Shown: piece after piece, positions 1 through 21,271 of the stretch | Numbering within the stretch: position 1 is the stretch's first letter | How the letters are laid out: each line of letters starts with the position of its first letter | Assembly (NCBI GenBank): GCA_002104945.1 | Contig: MCFH01000003.1 | Coordinates: 1,550,001 to 1,614,000, forward strand | DNA length: 64,000 nucleotides | From: Piromyces finnis | Lineage: Eukaryota > Neocallimastigomycota > Neocallimastigomycetes > Neocallimastigales > Neocallimastigaceae | Direction: 5' to 3' | Notes under the pieces: model-generated | Told to the model about the DNA's origin: nothing | The model's database searches: none | Seen by the model: only the letters and a program-made list of their open reading frames with translations | Translations under genes and position numbers: made by a program

Positions 1-54
1 ATTCCAGCTGTAGCCTTTATTTTATTGATTATCCTTTGTTGGTATAAACGTTAA
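1..54 (+). CDS. 3' end of a membrane-protein gene (partial)
   Basis: The first 54 bases read in frame 1 as a hydrophobic stretch, IPAVAFILLIILCWYKR, followed by TAA. This looks like a C-terminal membrane helix ending in a short basic cytosolic tail (WYKR), as in single-pass or tail-anchored membrane proteins. The base composition (GCT, GTA, GCC, CTT, TGT, TGG) is clearly less AT-rich than the DNA that follows, which supports coding. The rest of the gene lies upstream of the window, so the family cannot be named. Confidence 0.5.
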   Translation: MPAVAFILLIILCWYKR

Positions 55-1381
55 AAAAAAAATAGAAATATTTTTCATATATCATATATCATGTATGAAT
101 AATATGTATGAATAATGATAAAAAAAAAAGGAAAATATTATATAATAATAATTTTTAAAATTATTTTAATTATATATATATGTGATTATATATGATTATG
201 CTTTAGTGTTCTATTCCATACAACATATACAACATGAACATAATTATTTCGATAAATATAAAATATTATAAATATTAAATTTTTGAGAAAATGAATAAAA
301 TAATTGATGTTTTTTTTTTTTTTTTTTTAATTTTTTGAAGGTGTAAGCCTTATTAATAACAATAGTTCTACCAAAGTTTAATAGACAATTAAAATATAAA
401 AATGTTGTATACATATAAATTATAAATTATTTAATTTCCTTTACTTTTTAATATGTTAGAAAAAAAAAAAAAAAGAGCATTTATAATTATTCAATATCAA
501 ATGAAAATGCTTTTTTACATTCCTGTAATATATATTATTATACATATAAATACTAATGAAAGTGAATCATTAATAAAAGGACAAAAAAAAAAAAAGATGA
601 AAAAGAATTTTATAATGTTTTAAATGCTTTATATTTTTTTTTTATTTTGTTTTTGTTTTTGTTTTTTTTAAATATAAATAAATAAATAAATAAATAAATA
701 TTTTTTTTTTTAATTACAATAAATTATAAAATTTGAAATGTTTAAAAATTACCATTGAATAAAAAACTGCACATGGAAAAGTAATCAACTTTTCGATTGT
801 TGCTTTAATTGTTATGGCAATTTAAAAAATTTAGTATTATTATTATTTTTTATTCTTTTTTTTTTTCTTTTATAAATATATATAAAAAAAAATATGTCTA
901 ATAATAATAATAAATTTAAAATATTATATATATAGCTATACAGAATAAATTTATTTACTACAAAAGAAAATAAAAAAAAAAAACAATCAACTTTATTACA
1001 AATAAAATAAAAAGAAAGAAATAGTGTGTGTGTGTGTGTGTGTGTAAATACTATATCTATATAGCTATAAAGAAAGAAAAAAAAAAAAGAAAATATATAT
1101 ATATTATATAAATATATATAATTTATATATATATCAAAAGGTTAACTATTTATATTTTAAAATTTAAATAGTTTTATCAAATTATATTAAAATAAATTGA
1201 CTTTTGTGTGGTATAATTTAATAAATGAAATAAAAAAAAATAAATAAAAATTAAAAGTATAGTAAAAAGAATAAAAAAAAAAAAAAAGAAAACGTAATGC
1301 ATTTATATATTACAATGGCTATACGATAAATTATATTGGCAGTTATCCGAATGATTTTATTATTATTGTTAGTATTATTGT
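55..1381. other. AT-rich intergenic, convergent gene ends
   Basis: This stretch lies between the end of the + strand membrane protein and the end of the - strand regulator, so it should hold two 3' UTRs. It contains poly-A/poly-T runs, a (GT)n run near 1024-1046 and short AT dinucleotide tracts. I see no open frame with coding composition. Confidence 0.6.
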
Positions 1382-3434
1382 CTAAAATGCCGTGGTAGAC
1401 CAAAGCATTGAATTTAACGGTTGAGAAGTTTGATAAAATTCATTTTGGGAAGGAATTTCTGGAGAATCAGTTGTTACTTGGAAATGAGGTGAAAATAATC
1501 CTGAGGAGACCGTTAATTCTGTTAAGGTATCAGTAGAAACAGTACTTAAATTGGTTGGTGTTAATGGAGTTGGAGTGGCAAATGTTGTTTGAGAAAAGGT
1601 GGTGGTTGGGGTATTAAAAATAGTTGGTGTAAAAGTAGTAGAGGTGGTGAAAGAAGTTGGATTAAACGTGGTTGGGGTATATTGGCCTAAGAGAGCACTA
1701 GTTTCCGTTTCTGTTGATGAATTATCCGAGAATTGAAGAGAAGCGTTTAAAGCAACTGGATCAATTGTAGCACTTAAACCACCATCAAGTGGAGTTTCAT
1801 CCTCTTGCCATTTTGAAACCCTTAAATAAAAAGATTTTTCTAATTTATATGAAGAATCACCGTGATAGTAACTTGCAATGACAGTAATTTCACAATCCTC
1901 AGCGGTTTCATCTGGAATACCAGATAAAACATTATTTTCCCAAGATAACCAACTTGGAAGCCATGGTGAATGAAACACGACTTTGGGTGATCTAATTTGT
2001 GGATCATAAATTCTTGGTTGATAGGTATATTTTTTACCAACAATAGCTTTTGTTGATGGTTCTGGACCTGCAATTTTTCTTTCGAATTCTTTAAAAATCC
2101 AACCACCATCTGCTGTCTTCTTAGCTTCTATAATCCATACATGATTACCCTTGGATTTTGCCTTTTTTCCATCTTCATTGAATCGACTAATATATTTATG
2201 TTGCCATAGGTAATGTCTAGCCTTTTTTTCGGATATTACATCTTCTGTGATACCATTTCTTTGTAATTCTTCTCTAAAAGCATTGGTGAAAGAACGAATA
2301 CGAAATTTAAATTGTTTGAAATCTACTGTTTCTGTTACTTTATTTAATTTTTTGGCAATCATTGTTTGATGAATTCTTTCACCAGCTTTATCACAAGCAT
2401 CCACTGTTATAATTATAATATAAAAATGAAGGAATTCATGAATATAAAATTTTATTAAAATACTATAAAATACTATCTTCTATCTATTCAAAATATCTAA
2501 AACACTATTAAATACTATCTGCTATCTATTCAAAATATCTAAAATACTATTAAATACTATTAAATACTATCTGCTATTTATTCAAAATATCTAAAATACT
2601 ATTAAATACTATCTGCTATTTATTCAAAATATCTAAAATCTTATAAAATATTATTTATTATCTATTCAAAATAACTACATGATTAACCCTTTTTTTTTTT
2701 CCAATTAAAATAATTCTTTTTATTTCTATTTTTTTTTATATATATAATATGAAAAATGAATTGATAATTGATTTCCATTAGACTACTTACAATTTGAACA
2801 AATACTTGCTAAAAAGCCAAAAAAGATTTCATCTAAACGATCAACAAGTTCATTTTCAAAATTATTTGGTGAATAAGAAAGTGGATATTCAGATAATAAA
2901 GAAATTGGTTGTGAAGATTGAGATTGAGTTTGTGGTTGATTTACTGAAACAGAATTAGCTGGACCTATGTATTTTTCAATTGAATTTCTTTTTCTCTTCT
3001 ATTAAAAAACAAAAACAAAAAAAAAAAGATTTCCAATTGAATAATTTAATTAAATAAAATTTATATATTTATGATAATAATTTTTTACCTTTCTTTCTGG
3101 AGAAATTTGTTCCAATGTATCTATAGTATTTGAAGAAGCAGGATATTGCTATCATTGTTTATTTAAAAATAGTAAGAATTATATTATAAATTAGTAGAAA
3201 GTCGATAGAAATAAAATGTAGATATATAAAAAAAATTTAGAAATCATTTGAAATACAATAAAATTTTTAATTTACCCATAAAGAGTATTTATCCTTGAAA
3301 TCTTTAAGAATTTGAATTGTTTTTACTATTTCTTCAAGTTTATTAAAGGCGTCATTCTCTATTCCTTGAGAGAATAAAGTCTTTGCTTCATTGGCATTAA
3401 TTATTATGGTATCAAAAAGTACAGATAAGCTCAT
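1382..3434 (-). CDS. Probable nuclear regulator with a cadherin/Ig-like (He_PIG-type) motif
   Basis: Four exons (3434-3276, 3148-3089, 2998-2791, 2403-1382) join in frame into 482 aa. The first ATG at 3434 opens exon 1 (MSLSVLFDT). A basic cluster ERKKRKR at about residues 71-77 looks like a nuclear localisation signal. Residues about 145-260 form a compact conserved-looking region (KKARHYLWQHKYISR, then GGWIFKEFERK). Residues about 291-307 read LPSWLSWENNVLSGIPD, the signature of the dystroglycan/cadherin-like 'putative Ig' (He_PIG) fold, followed by strand-like ITVIASY. The tail, from about residue 375, is rich in Thr, Pro and Ser. Cadherin-like folds are usually extracellular, but there is no signal peptide or membrane segment here, and the basic cluster argues for the nucleus. 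I infer a fungal transcription or cell-cycle regulator but cannot name the family. Intron 3 holds a minisatellite. Confidence 0.7.
2461..2672. repeat. Minisatellite inside intron 3 of the regulator gene
   Basis: About four to five imperfect copies of a 43-53-bp unit built on 'aaatactatctgctat' plus 'ttattcaaaatatctaaaa'. Copies differ by single bases (ctatcta/ctattta) and by loss or gain of a 10-bp 'tactattaaa' block. All copies lie between the donor at 2790 and the acceptor at 2404. Confidence 0.85.
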
Positions 3435-7891
<4,457 letters not shown>

Positions 7892-8419
7892 TTAAATAGG
7901 AATAAAGGATAAAAGGCGACGTTTTTTATTAACATGTTGTTCCTTTTTTTCATTTTCCATAGTTTTACCATTAGTTTTACTATTATTATTACTATTAATA
8001 ATTGTATTCCTAATGGAATATTTTAAATGTTCAATAGAATGTGAAATGGAAGAATGAGAATTGGATATTGAACTGGTAAATGAATTCATATTTGTATTTT
8101 CTATTGTACTTGATGCATTTAATGTTTTATCAATATCACATAAAGTTGATTCTGAAGATATAACCGGAATGAAATTATTATGATATTTTTTCCATTCATC
8201 TCTTAAATTTTCATTTTTCTTTGTTCTTCTTAATTTATGGCGTACAGGTTGTTGTTGTTGTTGAACAATAGTAACATCAGAATCTGCTATGCCAGTGGAA
8301 GATCTACTATTTGCTCTTTTTCTTTTTGTTGGTAATTCATTTTCTACTTTTTGTCCTTTACCTATTCTATTGATAAGTTTTGGGAATTTTACTTTATCAA
8401 AAAATAATATTTTCTTCAT
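7892..8419 (-). CDS. Hypothetical basic protein, single exon
   Basis: An intron-free frame of 175 aa opens with a real ATG at 8419 (MKKILFFDKVKFPKL) and ends with TAA. It carries three basic clusters: TKRKRANSR near residue 31, RHKLRRTKK near 60 and KKRRLLSFIPI at the C-terminus. It also has a short Gln run (QQQQQ) and a Ser/Asn-rich middle. Codon use and amino-acid mix (Val, Asp, Glu, Arg, Trp) differ from the Ile/Tyr/Phe translations of the surrounding non-coding DNA, which is the main reason to accept it. The basic patches suggest nucleic-acid binding or nuclear import. There is no recognisable domain, and the whole of the next 3.8 kb upstream is empty. It could be a lineage-specific gene or part of a longer spliced one. 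Confidence 0.5.
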   Translation of the reverse strand: MKKILFFDKVKFPKLINRIGKGQKVENELPTKRKRANSRSSTGIADSDVTIVQQQQQPVRHKLRRTKKNENLRDEWKKYHNNFIPVISSESTLCDIDKTLNASSTIENTNMNSFTSSISNSHSSISHSIEHLKYSIRNTIINSNNNSKTNGKTMENEKKEQHVNKKRRLLSFIPI

Positions 8420-12227
<3,808 letters not shown>

Positions 12228-13949
12228 ATGAAATTAATAGTACAAAAAGTTTTTTTATTATTATTTTTTGTTTCTTTGGTTCATTCTCAAAAAGAATATC
12301 CAACCTTTGATTTACAATCAGAATGTAGTGAAGTACAATTTTTCGATTATTCTTCTTTAACTTGTAAAGCTTGTGAAACTAATAATGCTGTTCCAGATTC
12401 AAATGGAATTTGTAAATGTAGATTGGGTTATTATATTAATCAAGTTATTTCTTCATTTTTTACTTGCTCGGCATGTGGAATAGTAAATTGATCCTTTTTT
12501 ATTCTTTTTTTTTTTTTTTTTATAATATATTATATTTACTAAAAAAAAAAAAAAAATGGGAGAATGAGTTTTTAACAATATCATTTTTCTTTCATTATCA
12601 TTATTATTAAATATTCTTTATAAAAATATATTAATATATAATATAATGGAATATCATCATTCATAGAATTATTCATCTACCGCCGATAGAAAAAGGTGCT
12701 TGAAATGTACCTATGGATTTAATGAAGAAACAAAATCTTGTACATGTCCCACTGGTCATTATATAGGTAAAAAAAAAAAGTGTTAATATTATACTTAATG
12801 AGAATTATATATATATTTATGCTAATATCTATAGGAAAAATATTAAATTTTTATTATTTGTATTATTCATTTATTATATGATAGTTGAAGAATATGATAT
12901 AAATGAAGATGAATATTATGCTGTATGCAAAGAATGTCCAGAAAACAGTTATCCTTCAGATGATCTTTCTTCATGTATTTATTGTACTGGTGATACTAAA
13001 CCTGCTTTTGTTAAAGGAAAATATCAATGCTCTTGTTTTGATAATATTTTAGTAGTAAGTAAATCAGTATATACAAAGTATAATTTCATTTTTATTTTAT
13101 TTTTAGTAAAAAAAAAAAAAGTACTATATAGATAGATTTTATATTAATTTTTTATTTATTTTTATTATTTTTAACTCTCGTGTTTTTAAGAATAAAGATT
13201 ATTGTATTGATGAAGATTCTATGTATATTATTGGACGTGAATTTTCAGGAATACCAAAAATTACATATAAAGTAAGTAATATTTTTTGAGTAAATTTATT
13301 ATATATATATATATATATATATAAAGAATAGTTTAACGTTATTGTATTGCTATTAATACAAATTTATTTCATTTTTCTGATAAAAAAATTAACAATTTTA
13401 ATAAATTTATTATAAATATATATTATAAATAAATTATATGTATGCATTTTAGGATATTGTTGGAACGGATGATTTAACATCCATTACCATAGAATCTGAT
13501 TTTATTCAACAAAATTTTATTGAAGCTTATATGAAATGTGATGTAACTATTTTTTTTTTTTTTTGTTTTAAATATTACTATTTTTAAAAGTATTAGATAA
13601 TGATATAATTTTTTTTATCTATTTATTATTTAAAAATATTGATGACTTAAATCTTTATCTATTTTTCTCTACATAATATTAAAGGATGGGGAAAATCAAA
13701 CTGCTTGTCAAATGTTGGGTAATTTATGTGTTTTACAATTGTATGATGAAGATTCCCCTGCTTGCATAGCCTATAAAACAGCTGCTAAAAAGAATGTAGG
13801 AAAATCAGATAGGTAAAAAATTTAAAATCTATCTATCTATCTATCTATCTATATATAAAAAGGAATGGATTATTTTAATGAACCTATTAAATTTATTTCA
13901 ATATTATTAAATATTAAATATTGTTAATATAATTAAATGTTATCGCTTT

Positions 13950-13980
<31 letters not shown>

Positions 13981-16900
13981 GACCAAATCATGTTCCATAT
14001 CTTTTCCATGGTTTACTTGGAGGTTCTATTACCGAATTATTAAATACAAAAATGGGTTATCACTTTTCTTATGCAAATAATCCTATTGATGGAGTAATAT
14101 ATATATATATATATATGTGCACATTTAATGCTTATTCATTTTATTTACTTTCAAATTTCATAGTATAATAATACATTACCACTTATTGTAGCTAAATATG
14201 ATTTTAATGGAACGTTTATTAGATATGAAAAACTTACAGATCAATTTCAGGTATATCTATAAATTATTTATATATTGATATATTTAAATTTTATCCTTAC
14301 CAAGAGCTTTAATTCTAATAATAAAAAAAAATCAAATTTTTTTATTATTGATATCCCTATCATTTTTATATATGTTTAAATTTAATAAGCTTTGTGCTGA
14401 AGATGCAAAAAAATCATTTTCATTTACAAGAATTGGAACAAATTATAAAAAGAAATGTACTGTTAATATTGCCGATGAAATTGATAAACTAGATACCACT
14501 TATTTTTATGATATATGTATGTAATTAAATAAAATTACTTTTATAACCACAATGATTTAAAATAATGAAAAAAGAAAGAAAAAAAAGAGGTAGCAGTAGC
14601 TAACTTTTTATTATATATATATTATCATTTAAATTGCTCTATAAAAAAAATAGTTGTTGTTGATTCATCTAATGCATTATTACCTGTACCAGTCTACATT
14701 AAAAATAATGAAGTTGATTATTATAATCCGGTCATTGATTATGTACAAAAATACTATCGTAGAATTTTCTTTTTTGATATAATTAGTAGTCAAGGATCAG
14801 ATTCTCATATTGTTCGATATCCTAAAGAATTTCAAATAAAGTAAGAAAAATATAGATACATATTTATTTTTATTTTTATTTTGTTATATCTATCTATCTA
14901 TCTATCTATCTATCTAAAGAATAATAATATAAATGGTCATAATAAAAAATCATTATTTTAATAAATTATAAATATATATATATATATGTAAAAGGATAAC
15001 CCAAGGTTTTGAAAATGATGAATTTTTAATCCCGTATATCATTATTGAATATGAAGAGGAATATATGTCAAAAATTTTTAATGATGATGATAAAGGATAC
15101 TTCACAAAGGTATATATATGTATATTTTTAAAAAAAAAATACGTATAACCATTCCACTTTTTATATTGATCCTTTTTTATTGTTTATTAATAATGAAATA
15201 TCAATATTATTTTCTTTCTCTCTCTCTCTCTTTTTTTTTTTTTTTTTTATATTAAAGTTTAAATTTGAAGTAGATTATATTGGAGCATCATCAGAAACAT
15301 CATTTTATATTTCTATGGTATTTATGTTAACATTTGGATTTTTATTTGGATGTTTTAAAGCTTATGTATGGACAGAAAGAAATATTATTAAAGGTGATGG
15401 TATTGGAATAAAGGTAAAAAAAAAAAAAGATATATATATTTATACATATATATACTATACTATCTCTTTTACATTAAAAAAATATTAAAAAAAATTTTTT
15501 TTAATTAAATAAAATAATAAATAAATATATGAATGTTTATTTTATTTCTATTTATCTATTTATATTATACTTTTTTTCGATAGTGTTTATTTAAATGGAT
15601 TACAGAATGGATGGGTGCACTTTATCCATGTATTTACCTATTTTTATTAGGAACTTCTATGTTTTATTTAATATTTTTTAAAAATCAAGATGCTATCTAT
15701 GTTATTGTTCCAATGCAAGGTGCTTTATACATTTTATTCAAAGTATTCTTTATCATCACTTTTTCATTATCGGTAATATATCATCATTTTATAGATTTAT
15801 CCTAGATAGATACTATTTTTAATAAGAAAAGTGTGGAAAAATCCACATGAACATACCTATATTTTATTATTGTAGTTGATCATTCATTTTAATTTTATAT
15901 ATAATGAATATTGATAATTTATTAATCGTAAATCATCCTATTATTATTATTATTATCACGGTAATAGTTAATATACATTTTGGCTCAAATATTTGAACAA
16001 TGTAGAGTTTCCATTTTCTTTATTGATTGGGAAAAATCCAGAGGAAAACTTTACTCTCCAACAAATGAAGAATTAATTACAGCACCTGTTAGTGTATGGA
16101 GAACTTTCTTTTTAGCCAACCAATGGAATAAATTACAGGTATTATTAATATTATATTATATATGTATTTTTTTTTTCCAATTCTATTAAAAATAATAATA
16201 TACTATGGATTCTTTTAATATTTATAAGACTCATATATAATATAATATTTTGTATATATATTTTTTTCTTCTATATATATTTCAATAGACTTTTAGAAAA
16301 GTTAATATTCCTATTAGTATTGTTATTATGGTTTTTTTTTTAGAAGGCTTAAATTTAAGATATATTGCTTCACCTCATCCAAAAATTGGTGATTTAAGTT
16401 CTCGTGAACCTACCAGTATTTTTTTACTCTTTGGTTTAAATAGTTTATGCTGGTTTATGATATGCTGTTCACAAGTAATGAAAATGAAATAATTAAAAAA
16501 AAAATATTCAATATAATTTTTTATTTTTTTTATAACCATTCCTCCTTGATAACTATATTATAATATCTATATAATGTTATATATTAATCACATTATTATT
16601 ATTTCCTATTAAAAAAAAATAGATGCTTTTTAGATGGGCTATTTATGGAAGATACTACAAAAATAGAATGTTACAATTTATTGATTTACTTAGTTTATCA
16701 AATATTAGTATGATTATTTTTGATGAAAATTATCATGGATTTTATGTCCATGGTAGATCGGTACATCCCTACGCGGATACTGATATGATTGATATTTCAC
16801 ATAATTTATCAAAAGAAGCTGTAAGTAAGATGATAAATAAATGAGAGTAAAACAAACAAACAAACAAAAAAGATAGATAGAGAGAGTGTGAAAAAAAAAA

Positions 16901-17930
16901 GAAAAAATACATTTATAAAATTTATAATATATATATTAAACTTTTGTAGTTTTTAATTCCATAGATATCAACTTTTTTTTTATAATATATATTATATATA
17001 TATTATTAGTAACAAATGCTTATTTAAAATATATTATACATTTATTATTATTATTATTATTTTATTCATCCATAGACTGATTTATTACCAAAAAGAGGAT
17101 TCCAAAATACCAATAATATTTTATTTGAAATCTTTTTAACTCCAGAATTTAAAAATGTTTATGATAATATGTATTCTAATCTTCAGGAAAAAATACTTCA
17201 TTCTCAAAAAAAACAAAATATTAATAAAAAATTTAATCATCATCAAGGTCAATCTCATGGTATGCCTACTTTTGACGATGATAATGTATTAAATGCTTAC
17301 AAAGGAATGAATAAATTTTTCTGCCTATGGTTAGAAAAGGTTGGATTTAAATAGGAAATAGACATATAATATATATAATATATTATTAAATATTAAATAT
17401 TAATATATTTGTAAATATTAAATTTTTTTAAAAATCTTTTTTTTTTTTTATTATGATTATTTTGAAAAAAAAAAAAAAAAAAAAGAATATTAAAGATCAT
17501 TCTTTTAGCATCGAGGAAAGAAGTTTTGTCAAAAATATTCTTGGAACCCCACCAGCAATTAAAGATTCAACTGTATTTATTGAAAGTAAGTTTTTTTTTT
17601 TTTTTTTTAATATTATCATTTATAATTTTTTTTAATATAAATTTTTTATATCAATAATTTATTAATAATAAAAATTTTATTTATTTTTTTTTTAATCTAT
17701 CTATAGATTCTACCACAACTTTTTCCAATGTTATATTTGAAGGAATTGAATGGAATATGTTAATATTTTATTCTTTATTATTTAATTTTATTGATATGTT
17801 CTTTGATGATTGTATTACTGCTGCTATCTTTGTGGTTGTAGTTGATGTTTTATTGGTAAATATTAGAAAACATTTTGGAGAATTAAATGTTTCCCATACT
17901 TCCTTAATTGATTGGAAATTCTTGATTTAA
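12228..17930 (+). CDS. TMEM67: Meckelin (TMEM67/MKS3), ciliary transition-zone receptor-like protein
   Basis: Nineteen exons (12228-12482, 12667-12766, 12885-13054, 13191-13271, 13453-13542, 13685-13812, 13982-14093, 14164-14250, 14390-14516, 14654-14840, 14995-15109, 15258-15413, 15584-15772, 15968-16138, 16289-16474, 16623-16820, 17076-17339, 17486-17585, 17707-17930) give 979 aa; human meckelin is about 995. The chosen ATG begins a clean signal peptide (MKLIVQKVFLLLFFVSLVHS); an upstream in-frame ATG at 12189 would bury it. A Cys-rich ectodomain runs to about residue 170. Membrane segments start near residue 495. The diagnostic block QFIDLLSLSNIS then HGRSVHPYADTDM (761-773) and the extreme C-terminus LIDWKFLI match the family closely. 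Meckelin sits in the MKS module at the base of cilia. The donor of exon 17 (gttgga) is weak and is the least certain splice. Confidence 0.96.
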
Positions 17931-18737
17931 GATAACAAACAGAAAAAAAAAAAAAAAAAAAAAAAAAAAAACGTAGATAAGATTAAAAAACAGAAACTAT
18001 TTTTTTATAATATTATTATCTTTTCCTACACAACACTTTATCCTTTATTGATCTATTACTTTTTATATGGTGTATGTGGTAGAAGTGAATGATAAAAAAA
18101 AAAAAAAAAAGAATTAATTAAATCTTTTATTCAACTTTTTTTTTTTTTAATTATCAATAAATATTTTATTTCTCATGTATTTTATGTATTTTATGTATTT
18201 TGTATATTTTATTAAATAAAAATAATAATTATTATTAACACTTTAAATAATAAAAACATAATAATTCAATAACATTTAATAATAACAAAACAATAGTATT
18301 TATTCATAGATTTGTTTGTTTTTTATTTAAAAAAAAAAAAAAAAAACAATTTTAATTTTTTTTTTAATTAACTTTAAATTTTAATTAAAAAAAGTAAAAA
18401 TTAATTAATTTAAAAAAATAAAATAAAATAAAAAAAAACAAACCAATTTTCCTTTTTAAAAGTTAACTTTTTTTAAATAAAAAAAAAAAAGGATAAGGTA
18501 AAAAGAAAAACTTTTTTTTTTATAAATAAAAGTATGTTAAAAATAAAAACTAAAAAACTTTTTTTTTTTATATTTCTATTTTTTAAAATAGTATTTACTT
18601 ATCATAAAAAGATATAACCAATAATCGATACCTTTTTGAAAATAAAATATATATTCACACACCCACATATATATATATATTTTTAAATAAATTAACAAAT
18701 TAAAATAATAATACATTATATAAAATAAAATTAAAAA
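17931..18737. other. Intergenic, tandem genes
   Basis: The 3' flank of meckelin and the 5' flank of the MYND gene. It contains an A-run at about 17945-17970 and many short poly-T/poly-A tracts. Nothing coding is seen. Confidence 0.6.
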
Positions 18738-19947
18738 ATGACTGTTGAAAAAGCTTATCACGTTTGTTTAAACTGTAAAAAGGAAGGAAATTTAAGATGC
18801 AATCGTTGTAAAACTGCAGTTTACTGGTAAATATAATCCATATTCTATTATTAATAAATCTTAAATTTAATATTAAAGCAAAAAAAAAAATAATAATAAT
18901 AATAATAAAATAAAATAAAATTCATATTTATCAATTGAAATTTATTCTATTAAAGTATATGTAGTTTAACCTCTTTTTTTTTTTATTTTTAAAAAAAAAA
19001 TAATTTATTCATTATTATACATAAATTATACATAATAATGTATAATTCATTAAACATTTAAAAAAAAAAATTAATACTATGTTAATAATAGTTCAAAGGA
19101 ATGTCAAGTTCAAGATTGGAAATCTCACAAAGTTATTTGTAATGCTTCCAAAAAAGATTCCAACAGTAAAGAAAGTCAAGAATTAGTTTCATTCTGTAAT
19201 AAAAATAGTAACAAATTTGTTCCAGTCAATGATGATGCTAATAAAGTTTGGGATCAAGGTTCCAAGTATTATCTTCAAAAGAAATATGAATTAACAGCTG
19301 AAGCTTATGTTCATTCTATTTATTTGGATAGTACTATGACACTTCGTTGTAAACGTGGTGAAAATGTCATGAATCAATTATATAAACGTTTATTAGACGT
19401 TTCTGCTAATCCAGAAGATAATGAAAAAATTAATAGTAAATTCTTAGATAATCCATATGCAGGTATTCTTTATTTATATAGTTATTGTAAGGCATACACT
19501 GGAGAAGATGGTTTCCTTGTTTGCTTTACTAAATTAGCTGAAAGATACCCAGATAACGGTTATGTTCATTTATGTCGTGGTAGAGTTTTTGGTGAAATGA
19601 CTTCTTTATTACGTCAAAAGAATGCTATGAAGGAAAGTAGAGTAACTTTAAAGACCTCAGTAGATTGTTTAGAAAGAGCTTATGACTGGCTTAGTAGAAA
19701 AACTTTCACAACTACTAAAGATAGTGTTGAAGAAAATAAAAAATGTTATCTTTTACCAATTATTTATGAATTAGCTTTTGCTTACAGAGATATTGGTCGT
19801 ATTGCTGATTCTATTAAATGGTATAATAAATTTACAGATGAAGCACCAAAAGAACATCATGCTCTTGGTAAAGCTAAAAGTGCTATTCAATTCCTTGAAA
19901 AGGCTAGAGCCCACTTTGGTGATGTTTATGTACCACAAGAAAATTAA
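18738..19947 (+). CDS. MYND zinc-finger protein with helical TPR-like region
   Basis: Two exons (18738-18826 and 19092-19947) give 314 aa. The intron splits a zinc-ligand Cys codon (TG|T), so the join is well supported. Residues 10-46 form a complete MYND finger: C10-x2-C13, C21-x2-C24, then YCSKEC (C30, C34), DWKSH (H42) and C46. MYND fingers bind proline-rich peptides and act in protein complexes. The remaining ~270 residues are helical. Repeats of the type YYLQKKYELTAEAYVHSI and LAFAYRDIGRIADSIKWYN resemble tetratricopeptide helices, and no SET domain follows. It is therefore not a SMYD methyltransferase but a MYND-TPR adaptor. ZMYND-type MYND-TPR proteins include flagellar ones, but I see no specific match, so the role is open. 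Confidence 0.9.
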
Positions 19948-20809
19948 ATAAAATAAACCTGTTCTTTTTAGTTTATATCTATTTTTTTTTCTCCCTCATT
20001 TTCTCTTCCCATTATTTATTTATCAAACTCAAAAAGTGAAAGGTATTAAAATGAATAAGTACGTCTTTATATTAGACAAGAATAAATTTAATTTATTCTA
20101 ATAATTATTTCTATAGAGGTACCTTTTTTTTTTTATATAATAATTAAACACTTTTTTTCAACAATTTTAATAATTACCCTTTTTTTTAATTCAATATATA
20201 TACCTTATTATTATTTCAAATGTTAATTTATTTTCAATTTTGGTATATAAACTTTTTTTAATGTTTTTTAATCTTTTAAAAGACTATTTAAAAAAAATTG
20301 AAATGAAATAATACATACATTAAATTAATTACAACCATTTTGCAAATAATAATAAAACATAACAATAAAAATAAATAAAAAAAAAAGTATAAAAACAAAA
20401 AATAAAAAAATTTCTTTATTATAAAAAGTTGGTTTTAATTCAATCTTATTTTAGCGTCAGGATAAAAGGTGGTCTTTATACAAATTTTTATTATATATAT
20501 ATATATATATATTTATAAATTAAGTATTTTTTTTGAAATAAATCATATTATTATTATTAATTAGTATTAGTATTAGTATTTGTAGTAGTATTAGTATTAG
20601 TATTAGTATTAGTATTAGTATTAGTATTAGTATTAGTATTAGTATTAGTATTAGTATTAGTAGTAGTAGTATTGGTAGTAGTAGTAGTAGTAGTATTAGT
20701 ATTAGTATTAGTAGTAGTAGTAGTAGTATTGGTAGTAGTAGTAGTAGTAGTATTAGTATTAGTATTAGTATTAGTAGTAGTAGTAGTAGTAGTATTAGTA
20801 TTAGTATTA

Positions 20810-20842
<33 letters not shown>

Positions 20843-20983
20843 TTAGTATTAGTAGTAGTAGTAGTAGTATTAGTATTAGTAGTAGTAGTATTGGTAGTAG
20901 TAGTAGTAGTAGTATTAGTAGTAGTAGTAGTATTGGTAGTAGTAGTAGTAGTAGTATTAGTATTAGTATTAGTATTAGTATTA

Positions 20984-21016
<33 letters not shown>

Positions 21017-21109
21017 TTAGTATTAGTATTAGTATTAGTATTAGTAGTAGTAGTATTGGTAGTAGTAGTAGTAGTATTAGTATTAGTATTAGTAGTAGTA
21101 GTATTGGTA

Positions 21110-21142
<33 letters not shown>

Positions 21143-21236
21143 TTAGTATTAGTATTAGTAGTATTGGTAGTAGTAGTAGTAGTAGTATTAGTATTAGTAT
21201 TAGTATTAGTATTAGTATTAGTATTAGTATTAGTAT

Positions 21237-21271
<35 letters not shown>

